DNA from: Emydura subglobosa
Taxonomy: Eukaryota; Chordata; Testudines; Chelidae
Length of the DNA: 64,000 nucleotides
Assembly (NCBI GenBank): GCA_007922225.1
Contig: ML679959.1
Span: 23,658,118-23,722,117, forward strand
Reading direction: 5' to 3'
Of the stretch, positions 46,401 through 58,400 are shown piece after piece. The notes under the pieces are model-generated. The model made no database searches. It had not been told where the DNA came from and saw nothing but the letters and a program-made list of their open reading frames with translations. The position numbers and the translations under genes were made by a program. Positions within the stretch are counted from its first letter, which is position 1; each line of letters opens with the position of its first letter.

Positions 46401-49400
46401 ATCAGTTGATATCTCATGGAAACTTTAATGTATATAATCTGTTATCCTTCACAGAGCTTTTCAGGGGAGGGCTGCCTTGTTCCTCCCTCCACGGTAGGAT
46501 ACTTCACTGCAATCAAGGGAGCCTGCATCATGGCAGAACACTGCTGGTACCCCGCTGCGTCCAGCACGTCTTTGTTTTAAGCAGAGCCTCCCCCTCCTCC
46601 CCCCACGCTCTCCGCAGTTCCTCTCTGTAAGGGTTTAAAAGACCAGCAAAGGTTCACCCCCCCGCCCCCCTACGCTGTCCTCAGATCTTCTCTGTAATGG
46701 CACAGTGAGCAGACCCTTCTGGGACGTCAGGAATGGAATGAGGCTCTGTGTTTGTCCTGTGCACTGCATGGCGATCATTTTCTGCATTGCATCAGGGGAT
46801 CATTTTCTTCACTATGCTAACAGTGGCTACGTTGTTATTTTTCTTTCATTCTGTAGACACCTCTGCATTGGACCGACCCTCATGAAATGCTGCGGAAAGA
46901 CTAGCTCATGAACACCTCAGCTGCCGCAGAGACAGAGCAAAGAGCATGGAGGCTGACCTTGTCCCAGAATATGGACACGGACAGGGAGAGTCGCAGAGAA
47001 ATGATGGAGCATAATCGCAGTACCATGCAGGAAATGCTGCGAATCATGCGGGACCAGGCAGACAGGCTCCGGCGGCTTGTGGAGATTTAGGAGGAGCGGA
47101 GGCGGGACAGAGTCCCGCTGCAGCCCCTCCATAATGCTCCTCAACCGAGGGCTTTGCCACCCTCCCCTGACCCCAAGAGGTCTCGGAGGAGATTGTCCAG
47201 GCTGCAGTACGTGCTCGCCTCCACCCCGGTGGAAGCGAGCAGAAAGCAGCGGCGGCCACACTGACAGCTGGCCTGCAAACTACCACCCTCCCCCTTGAGA
47301 CAATGAATGAACACTTCTCCCCTTCCCCCATTACTTGAATGTTCAGAAATAAAGTTTTGCATCATTTCAACACATTTCTTTATTAACTCATATCTTGTTC
47401 AGGAGGGATTTGGTGGGCACAGATATTGATGGGGGAGAGCGGGGGAGTTCACCAAAGGCAAACAACAGACAGGAACAGAATCAGTCCTGCATCTCATTGC
47501 AGAACCTGGTTTTCAAAGCTTCCCTAATGCAAAGCACTCTCAGCGTAGTGCTGGCATCTGGCTGCTGATAATTGGCAGTCAGTCTTTCTGCCTCCACAGC
47601 CCAGCCCTGTGGGACCTTTCACCCTTCGCTTCACACACATTATGAAGAACACAGCAAGCAGATATCACAGAAGGGAGGTACTTCTCACTCATGTCCAGCC
47701 TAGTGAGGAGACTCCTCCATCTACCCTTTCAACAACCAAAGGCACATTCTACAACCATTCTGCAACTGCTTAACCTCTTATTAAAACACTCCTTATCATT
47801 GTCAAAGTGACCAGTGTACGGCTTCATTAGCCAAGGGAGCAAGGGGTAAGCAGGATCCCCCAGGATCACTATGGGCATTTCCACACCCCCGATGTGAGTT
47901 TTTTGTCAGGGAAGAAAGTGCCCGCCTGCATCTTAGAGAACAGCCCCGAATTACGAAATACACGAGCGTCATCCACCTTCCCAGACCACCCTCACACAGA
48001 TGTTGGTGAAACGACCCCTGTGATCCACAAGCCCCTGCAGGACCATGGGAAAGTACCCCTTGTGGTTTATGTACTCGGTTGCCAGGTGTGCAGGCGCTAA
48101 GATAAGGATGTGCGTCCCACCAATGGCCCCCCCCCGCAGTTTGGGAACCCCATCATGGCAAACCCATCCACTATGTCCTGCACATTTCCCAGAGTCACTA
48201 CCCTTCGTAGCAGAAGTCTATTGATGGCCCTGCACACTTGATTCACGGCTATGCCCACTGTAGATTTACCGACTCCAAATTGATTCCCAACTGAGCGGTA
48301 ACAGTTAGGGGTTGCCAGCTTCCAGACAGTGATGGCGATTCTCTTCTCCACCGTCATAGCTTGTCCCAAGCAAGTATTCACGCGCGTCAGGGATGGGGCC
48401 AGCTCCAAGCACAGCTCAAGGAAAGTTGCTTTTCGCATACGAAAGTTTTGCAGCCACTGATCATCATCCCATAGCTGCATAACGCTGCGGTCCCACCAGT
48501 CTGTGCTTGTTTCCCTGCACCAGAACCGGCGCTCCATGGACTGCAGATGACTCTTTACAGCCTGCAGCAATCGGGAATTGTTCTGCTCGAAGGCTTGTAG
48601 CAGGGCAGCGTCGGTGGCATCGGTGTTGTCTGTGTTTTGGCTTCTTGCTCTATTTCTAAAATAATCGATGATAAGTCGCGATGTATGTGTCATGCTCACA
48701 ATAATAGTGCAGAGTTGAGCTGGCTCCATGTCTCTGCAGCAATGGCGACTGCAGGGAGTAAAAAAACGGCGCAAAAATCCTTTTCCTGTTTGTTTGGGTG
48801 GTAGAAAGAGGGGGGGAAAGCAGCGTTGCATCCTGGAATGATGCATCCTGGGATGGTCTCAACAGCCACCGTGGCTAGTTGTATTGTGGGATAGCTACCC
48901 ACATTGCATTGCTTTGCGATTCGAATTAAGGCTGGTCGGTGTAAACACAGGAGACCTGCACAAACAGCATAGTGTGTACGTGCTGCTGTGATTTCTAAAA
49001 ATCGGCTGCTGAATGTCGACTTAAAGTAAGTCGACTTCCCTCGGCAGTGTAGACATAGCCTAAGTCATTTCAGAAAACGGCTTGCAAATTTTATTGCCCA
49101 TTTTCACTGTCCACATTTCTTCCTTTTTCTCCAAAGGCCTCCTGCTCACATAACGACCCCAGAAACATGCAGCACTTTCCTTCCAGGGATCCTCAATTCT
49201 TTCCAAACATTCTTGAGTCAAGACTCACAACACCCCATTCCACAGATGAAGAAATGGAGGAACAGAGAGGTGAAGTGATCTGCTTAAGGTCACGTGGCCA
49301 GTCTGTGGCAGAGATAGGAATAAGCCTCGGATCTCCTGATTATCAGTCCCCCCGACATAACCACTAGGCCATGCTTCCTTAACCACTGACCAAGGTTTCT

Positions 49401-52400
49401 TACTGAGCCTAAGTGATCCTACAAGTGAAAATGTAACACATTAAACCAAAAAGTGGCACATTGCAAAGTGGCTGAGTGTTTCTCCACCCAATCCAGAAAC
49501 TACTGAAAAAGTAGATTGAACTACTGAAAAATGTGTTTTTGTTTTGTGGTTTCATAGAATCTTTCACAATTAGGTTCTTGTGAGAGACAGATCAAAACGG
49601 ATTATTTCATGTCTACTCAGTTATGCTTTCCATCATCACAATAAAGACACAGACTTTGTCGATACTGCCATGGGAAGAATTTTGTAAGAGAGGATTTGAG
49701 CAGAGCAGCATGTGCGTGTGTTTGGACGGGAGGCAGCAGCACCTGAGAAGGCAGTGATGGATGGCGCTATGGAATGGAGAGAACATCATGGGATTGTACA
49801 CAGGAGACAATGACTGGAGACTAAATGTTGCATGGGGTGATTTTACCTTTAGGTGGAGCTCTGCGGTTGGAAAGACCTTGTAATGTGAATCGCTTTCTAG
49901 CGAGAGCTGAGCACTCAAGGTTAAGGCTGGTGGAAGCATCAGCTAGGAGAGAGAGGCAGAGGGAAAAGAAATAAGGCAGGAAGGGGCACCCTTTTAGCTT
50001 ATGGGAAAGGAAAGGCTAGAGCCGAATGACAACCAAAAAAAAAAATCCTTTCGATTAAGTCCAAGCTTGTGAAACAGCTGAAAAGGTGACATGAAGCCAG
50101 GTAAATTCAACTAGCTGGGCCAAGCTGACCCCTGGGATAAATCAATGGAGTTGCACCAGGGATGAATTTGGCTCGCTGAATTTCCATGGAGAGTAAAAAC
50201 AGAAAACTGGAGAGGAACGTGGCTATTTGAAAGGGAAACTAAATACAGTTTAGCAGCAAGCTGATTAAACACATAACCTGGCCCCTACCGCCATGCAAAA
50301 GTGTCACTGTGATTTTAATTGGCAGCTCATGGCTCCAGTGGGAAATAAGAGATGAAGCATTATCGTGCAGGAAAAACACCGACAATGAGTATTTGTAGCC
50401 TCACTGCCACTGCTGTGGTATTACACTTTGAAGCCTAAATCAATTGCTCATATGCTTGGTGTAATTTAAGCCTTACCTGCTGGCTTCTTTCCAACAGCCT
50501 CTATGCAATTCAGCTGGCTTACAATGATGCACTGTATCCCTTGATTAGCTGGGATGTCTTCTATGCATGCACATGCCAATAAAACTAACAAACCAATCTC
50601 CTAGCTGAACAAACAGTAAAGCTCCCTGATAATTACATTTACGGGGAGAAGTCACAGTTGGGGCTAGATCCTGTGACTCTGGGCTTCCAAGACTAGCAGA
50701 CACTCAAACAACCACATTTATATTAAGAAAAGAAATGGACCTGAACCAAGACCCCAGATCCAAACACAACTGCCAAACTTTGCACCTTCTTCTATCTCTA
50801 TAATGGGCAGGTCACACAGGAAAGTCTATAGCCAAGCAAGGACTGTAAGCCAGGTCTCCTGACTCTGTGTTTTGACCACTTGACCATGACTTACACTGTT
50901 CTGTTTCACTGCCAATTGATTATCACAAAGACGACACAAATGGAGACCTGAAGTACAAGGGAAACACAGGGAGACAATGCATCCAGATAATATCTAGACT
51001 GACAAGCGACAGACAGATACACTGATTCCAAAGAAAAGCACATCCCATCACTTCCTATTTTGCAGACAAGCTGCTATACAAAGGAAACGATCCATAAGAA
51101 AGAGAGAGTGTGTGTGTGGTGTTTTGAACAGGGTTTTGCAAGGATTATAAAAGGAATAAGTCCTAAAGATGCCAAGAACAGGGAAAATAAGTTTTATGTA
51201 CATTCCATCCTTTTAAAGCAAGGGATATTTGTTCATGGCATTTCATCACAAAGGAGTCGCGAGGAAAATTGTAAGACGTGGATGTGGAGGTTGGGAGTAG
51301 TGTTTCACCCTAATTTTGAAGTGTTTATTCACATGGGGGAAAAGGAGAAAGAAAGAAATTGAGTCCTTAATTTCAAGTCGTATCTTTGCACGGATGTGTG
51401 CACGAGGATGGTTCGACTCAAGTTCCCATTGTTTCCCAATGCTCTATGTTGCTTAGAAGTTGGGCTTCTATATGTTGTACCACCTTCAGTGGCCTCGAGA
51501 CATTCACTTTCTTCTGTAGCTATAGTGAGTTGCAAAAGGCTGGGTCCCCACACCGAATACAGCTTCTTGGCCAGCTGATGTTGGCACTTATGGCTGCTAA
51601 AGTCATTTGGTCTACTCTGTGTGTAGATATAGGACTCAAGTTTTCAACAAGTCAGGTGCACAAATGCATGCCTAATTTGCATTTGCAAATACCACAAATG
51701 CATGTGCAAATCAGGTGACTGCTTGCAAAAACAACCATATTTAGCTATTTACATGCACAGGTATATGATTTGCAGCTACAACTGCATGAACAAATTAAAT
51801 GCCAATTGCACATGCAATAGCCCATATGACTGATTTAAGAATCAGGTCTATGCATGATATTTTGAAGGCTTTCAAGGATTCGATTTTTATCAGTAAATGT
51901 TGCTAAACCTAGACCAACGAAAAAATATTTCCACTGATAATAATCACAATTTACAGTTAGGTAAAGTAAGAAAAATGCGGTTTGAGAACTTATTAGAGAC
52001 TGTTATTAAATAAGTTAGTTGACTCTCCCTGGCTAAATAATCTGCCAGTTACCTTCTGAAGTTCACTTTAGCTTATGCTGGGATTTTAAAAAATAGCTAT
52101 GAACATAGTTGACTAAGTTCTGACTGTAAGTTTTGTAAAACCTTGTTTTTCATAGTGTGAGGTTTGATTCATTCCAACAGCGTCCCTTCGAAGAATCCAG
52201 AGCTGGGCGTGCAGCGATGTAAATATCACCCCCAGGAGGTAACATTCCACACTGCCTCCAAACTCCTACCTCTCTTCTGTCTAGTGCTGGGACTGGAGTT
52301 CCTGCTCCGGTTGTTAGATGTTTCCAGGTTGGTTGGCTCAAATTTATTTTCATACACACTGGAGGACTTCCTGCTATATCTTTGGACAAAAGAAACAAAA

Positions 52401-55400
52401 TAATAGATAGGTTATCACATGGTGACTTAAGGGGCACTTTTATGTTGATGTTATCCTTCACTGGCTACTGTGGCGTTGTAGCTACGGCATAATCAACCAT
52501 GTCATCACCCTTTTCCCCACACACATAATTTACGCGCTGACTGCAGCCTTTTGTGTTACATCCTGTTGGCGGGAAACAATCAGAGATAGAGTGCGACTGG
52601 ACTCTCGGATCGGAACCCGTTCAAATTGGATAGAAATCCCTAGATCCAAAACCACCTGTATGCTTTTGGTGAGTCAGCTCCCAAACTGGAAGGGACCCAT
52701 TTCCGGCTCAGATATGGCCAGAATCATTCTTGCCAGAATTTGGCACAAGAGGGTGGAAATCTCAGGAGAGCGGCTAATCTTGTGAGATTTCCACCATTCT
52801 GGGCCAAAATTTCATCGAAGGAACTCAGGAGATTCTGGTGCCACGGACTGCAATCTCAGGCTCTGATTTGGCCTATGAACCCAAACCCCAAACACTGGAC
52901 CAAACCTAATCCAGATCTGGATTCAAATCATACCTTCTTGTCCTATTAATTTCTGCAAGCAACAGCAGAGCGGCACAGTTGCCATGATTTTTTAAGAGTG
53001 TTTAGTAGTAGCAGAATTCTGCTGAAAGAAAAAAGCATTTGGATACAAGAGGGTTCCCCTCCCTACCTGTAACACTCTATTCGCTGTTAGGACACTTTCC
53101 TTCCTAACAGTGGCTAGCTAGTCCCAGCTGCTCTAGAGGATGGTGCGGTGACCTAAGAGTACACAATTCTGGAATAATCTGCCCCTAGGAAAGTTTTTAA
53201 ATAGCCATGTCAGTTCAGTATTGGCTTATGCTGTGATGCACGAGGGGTTGTATCACTTCAAAATATGTTTTATCCCACTCAATACAACAGTGGATATTCT
53301 CATTATCCATACACGTAGCTAAGATTTTTGTAATCTTACTAAGATTTCACCCCAATGTCTAGCTGCATTGTCATGTGCCATCTGCGTGCCTCAGTTTTCC
53401 CCTCCATAAAATGAGAATTTTCCCCTCCATTATAGGGCCTATGGGAAAGATATGGCGCTTTCCAAATATCTGTGCTTTAAGTCCCACAGAGAAGGCACAA
53501 AATGTTATTGAATGTCCTTATGCTTTTGAAATATTGGACATAACATTAAAGTTAATTTATTTCCTAAACTACAGGGCATTCTGAGGCCCACTTTTGTATT
53601 TTGAACTTCTGACTTGCTTTCTATGGAATATCACCCAAAGTTTATGAATCTCTTTGGACTAAATTTGAATCTGCTTTTGAAGCTAGTAGATGTAGGGGAT
53701 ATTTTTTTTTTTAAATCAACAAGGGAACAAATCCAAAACATGCTGACTTTTCGCATTGTTTTCTTCTAACAGTTCCTTTCATGTTATGCTGTGATAAGTG
53801 TAAATGTGCAGGTGATATAGGATGAGGCCACCCACTTCCCACTTGGACAATGGGAAAGACAACAGTGAAATACTACTTGCGTTTATGTCTTCATTCTCCA
53901 GGAAAATAAAATAGAGTTTCAAAGGACAGAAGCTCAGTTTGTGTATCCATATGTCTTTGTGTTCCGTATCTATGTATACACTGATGTATGACTAAGCTGT
54001 TTGCAAATAAGCAGACAATGACTAATTCACTTATAGTTACACATTTAAAGTTATAACCCATTTAAGTTTTATAAACTGAAATGGATATTAAAATATATAC
54101 AGGGATCACTTCACCATCACTGAAATGCCATCGCCTCTAGGGTGAAACCCAGCAACCACTTCCCAATGCATAACAGCAGCACATAACTGTCCAGGGTAGG
54201 ACCTGAAGCTGTGGGGTGAATTTAGACAAGCAGAATTTAAATGAGCAGAGCTGCAATTTAGCCAAGACATCAAGGTTAACACCACTTTGAAAAAAAGGGC
54301 TCTGAGATCTTGTATTACCATAAGCATCCAGGATAGTGGTTTTGCCCGTCTCTCTCTTCTGAAAGAGTGGTTAAGGCACTTGACTACACTCCTTTGCAGG
54401 TTGCAGTTGCAGGTTTGAGTCTCACATGATCTCATACTGAAAAGCCACCTCCAGTTCACCCAGCTGCACAATGGGTACCTGATCCATCAGGTTAGAGCAG
54501 TCACACATGGTCAGATGTGACGCTGGCCACATCGCTCCTGTGCGTACTGGGGGCTGTGAAACTGACGTGCTTTACCATGTCAGCCCAATGAGCCACTGGC
54601 TTGGGGAAATCCAACTTTCCAGCTGCACACTGGGTTTTCCTAGGAGGTCTCCTCTCCATATACTAACCCAGCCCAACCCTGATTTCTCTTGCGGAACCAT
54701 GACACAAAGGGGGTGTGTCTGCATATGACCAGATGAAAGAAAGCATACCGCTCAACAGCACAGAGATGACTAAGTGGCATCATCCAAACAGACTTCTCTG
54801 ATGTTGCAATGAAGGTTTAAAGTATGACTGTAAACAACATGACTGCTGTTCCATTTTCAGTGGCTGAAATACAGTCTAATTAATTAATTAGGTTCTAGCC
54901 ACAACTGGGGCATTAGTGATACTGGCTGCTCTTCTGATGATACTGTCATTGAATTTGAACTAATCAATGCATCTTTTCCAGTCACAAGGTGGCTCAGGCT
55001 TGTCACAGTCATAGGAAGCTCTTCCTATACATGGAAGCATGTCACAGGGTAGGACTGTCCTCTGAACCTACGCCTCCTACCTCTGGCTCCGTGCGAAAAT
55101 GCATGGAACCCCAACCATGCAGAATGGCTATGTATGGATTTCAGCAGACTGGGGGAAAGGTTGGTGCCACTCCTTCCCTTCTGCTGGTTTAGGACATTTT
55201 GTACCCTAGTTCCTGTGTCTTTAATCCCACTGAATCACCCAGTAGAGAGGATTATGCTGGTTAGGATATCTGGTGGAGCAGATTGCATCACTGTTCCTTC
55301 ATAAAAGTCTCTCATTCTCCTCTCTGCCCATATAAGCAATCACCATGCCTGGGTCTTGCACTGTTGTGACAGTTTGGATGAAAAAGGGCATCTTGTCCAA

Positions 55401-58400
55401 CTTCCTTTTTCCCTAGGGTAGTCAAGACCGTAAACGCCTTATTTTTCTTTCTGTTTAATCCACTGCAGGTTGTACTAAAAGATGTAGCCAATGGTTCCCT
55501 GAGTTAATTTACCATTGGCTGGAGTATTATACCTAGTATTTCTGCTTTGGAAACTCAAAGTTCTGACATTTTAATTGCCAAATAACATGGTTAAATATCT
55601 GGTTTGGTTTTGTAAATTTTTCTGGTTGCATTTTACTTTTCATTGGACTTGTTTTCTCTTTCTGTCCTCTGGACAATTTTACCCAGAGATCTTCATCTTG
55701 GTTAAATCTTAAACAAGTAAAGCACTATCACTGTAATACTTCCAGGTCTTGAAAAACGAAGGAACACAAAAATCACTTCAGTTTAAAGTCTCTGAAATGG
55801 TACTGCAAAGAACTAGTCGGTGAGCCAACAGGCTGGCTGTGTTGAACAGGACCTTTGGGTTTGGTTGATAATGATAAAAACAATCCAAAGCTTCAGGAAA
55901 TGTTCACAATGATATTTCCTCCGCCATCCCTACCCCTCCACCCCCCTACAAAATCTGCCAGCATCCCCTTCACAAGCTCAGGCCGCGTTTGTTGATGGCC
56001 TTGTTAAAGTCCATGATCCTTTACAACGAGTCTTGGCCCAATTTCAATTGACCCTGGTGCTGATCAAAATTAATGTGTGCCCGTGATTCCTTGGCAAAAG
56101 CAAACTCCAGTCTGTTGAGTGCATTTTACTTTGAAATTATGGGTTTGTATAAACCCAAAATCCTTGTCTGCATTTATGTGGGTTGAAGATAGTGAAAACT
56201 GGGAATGCCTGGGAAGCAACATAGCACACACGTAATTCATCTGTACCTATAGATACTGAGATGGGAACAGCTAAAAGATATTATTCTGATATCAGTGCTT
56301 GGCAGATCACCATTAAGACTGCGATTACCTGGTTGAGTTAGAGGAATTCATCGGCGCATGGTAAACACTTTCGGTGATTCGTTGGTGTAGCTGGCTCGCT
56401 TCTGTCAGAGAAAGAATAAAAATAGCTCCAAATTGCACTGATCATTTCCTTGTTGTAGACAGATAAGAGAACATGACAAAGAAAACTGAACTCAGATGTT
56501 GAATCAGCTCTAAACCAGATCCCTGAATCCAAATACATCTGAAATGTCACATGTGCTGCTCAGGTGAAAATCTTCAAGTAAAAGCACAGGGCACAATATT
56601 TTGGGAGCGTCAGCCTCACTATTGAGTTAGAGAATCGGTGAGATACTGCTGATCTTGACGCATGGCTTCAACCTAAGCATATGTTGATAGAACAAACAGC
56701 AAGGGTGGTTCTGCCTCAGTGACACAGATATCCCATTATACCGTCCGTGTATCACTCAGCCCAGAGGCCCTGTAATGTGTCCTATGGAATATATGTTTTC
56801 AGACCACCACTTGAGTGCATATTATCCACTCATCTCTTCACAATACTTTGAATCAGGGTCCACTCCATTTCTAGATGTGACACAGTTGGCCCAATCCTGT
56901 TTTCATGAAATACATGAAAGAACAAAGCCAAACACCCCCTCTCTCTTCCGACCAAGAGGCACTTCAGCCTGACACATTGTAACTTTAATCAAAAGTTAAA
57001 ACCTCAACTGACTGTTCTACCCTTTGAAATGTTCACTTCAGCCTTTTTAAAATATCCATTTACTGCATAATAATTCAAGTCTGTCTTTACTTTCTATAAT
57101 TCTATTTGTTTTAAGATTGTGTATAAAACCACTCCACTGACCATTTTATCTGTTAATTTACCCACTTTCAATATATTTGTAAAAACCCTATTTTAAGTGT
57201 AAGGAGCCACTGTGAAATGTAATTTACCTACCTAATTGTGAAAGACACCGGCAAAAATGAAATAATGTTTGCTTTAAAAATAACATGTGAATTCTTCGGC
57301 TAGGAGTTGGCACTGAGTGATTGAAGTGTGAATGACTGAGCAATTGAGGTGGGTGTAGACAGAAAGAGTGATTGAACAATTGGTCTGAATCAGGGATGTC
57401 GAAGCAGATGAAGAAAACACCAGCCTCACCTAAAACATTTGAGGGAGGAAGAAAGGAGCAAAGATAATAACTTTTACCACTCAACTGGCCGAAGAGGAGC
57501 CCACCCTGATAACTTTGGAGTCAGCCCACTTCAAAGAACAAAATCTGATCAGACTTGCAACAATGTGGGTGATTAAGGATCACACCAAATGCAGATGCAG
57601 CATGACAGAACAAAAACCCATAGACTTACATGAGGTCTTTTCCCTATAAAATGGGACAGAAAGATGAAGGCTGGGGGTTCGGATCTACATCACCACATCA
57701 GCCAGGAGTACCGGTGCGCATCGGCAGAACCTTGCTCCTCACCCTCGTGCTACAGTCACCTGGCCAGTGACTACCACGAGCACCAAGAGGCTGGTAACTA
57801 TATCATCTGTGAGACCCCTGTGTATGTTTGTCTGTCTCCCTGTCTGTGTGTGCCTGTCAGTGTGTGTGAGTGTGAATGAAAGTACCAATTGAAACGTGTG
57901 TCAACGAAGTATATTTTATTAACAAGAATCTCTGTAATTGTAGTATTGATACAATGTTGATACTGTTTTCCTAGTATTTACATTATTGATACTATTTCAC
58001 TAAGTAAAGAACAATATTGATGTTGTTAGTGTTGATACTTTTTTATTGATACTATTTACCAAATTTCTGTATTCACAATAAACGTGGCTTGTTGCCTTAT
58101 CCCCTGAGAAGAATCCTGTGACATTTGTTATTTGAATAACAACACACAAGATACAGAGGGCCCCTGAAGTTAGTGGAGAGACTCCCATTGACTTCAGTGG
58201 GCCTTGAGTCAACTGCAGAATGAGCACAACAGACTTCAACTATTGACACCCAAATTTTCAAAGCAGGATGTCTACTCTGACCACTCCTAGTCTGATTATA
58301 CATTCACAGTGCTAGAAAACCACAGCAGGTTCCTCGACTCTTAACCAATCTGGTAACAGCTGCCCTAACAATGTGTTCCCATTCACAATTATCAGGTTTG

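Larger units (their letters stand above)
45548..49060. mobile_element. PIF/Harbinger-type DNA transposon, near full length, two decayed convergent genes
   Basis: A 3.5 kb insertion in a MCF2L2 intron. It contains a Myb/SANT-like DNA-binding protein gene on the plus strand and a HARBI1-like transposase on the minus strand, which is the two-gene arrangement of PIF/Harbinger elements. The ends are imperfect inverted repeats: the left begins GCCCTGGTCTGCACTT, and the right end read on the minus strand begins GGCTATGTCTACACTGCCG; both run into a GTCGAC word. Flanks read TCA at left and TAA at right, compatible with a decayed TWA target duplication but not proof. Both genes carry stops and frameshifts. 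Confidence 0.82.

Noticed and set aside
54362..54432. Functional tRNA gene
   Set aside because: Box-like motifs exist but the acceptor and anticodon stems do not pair, so it is listed only as tRNA-like.
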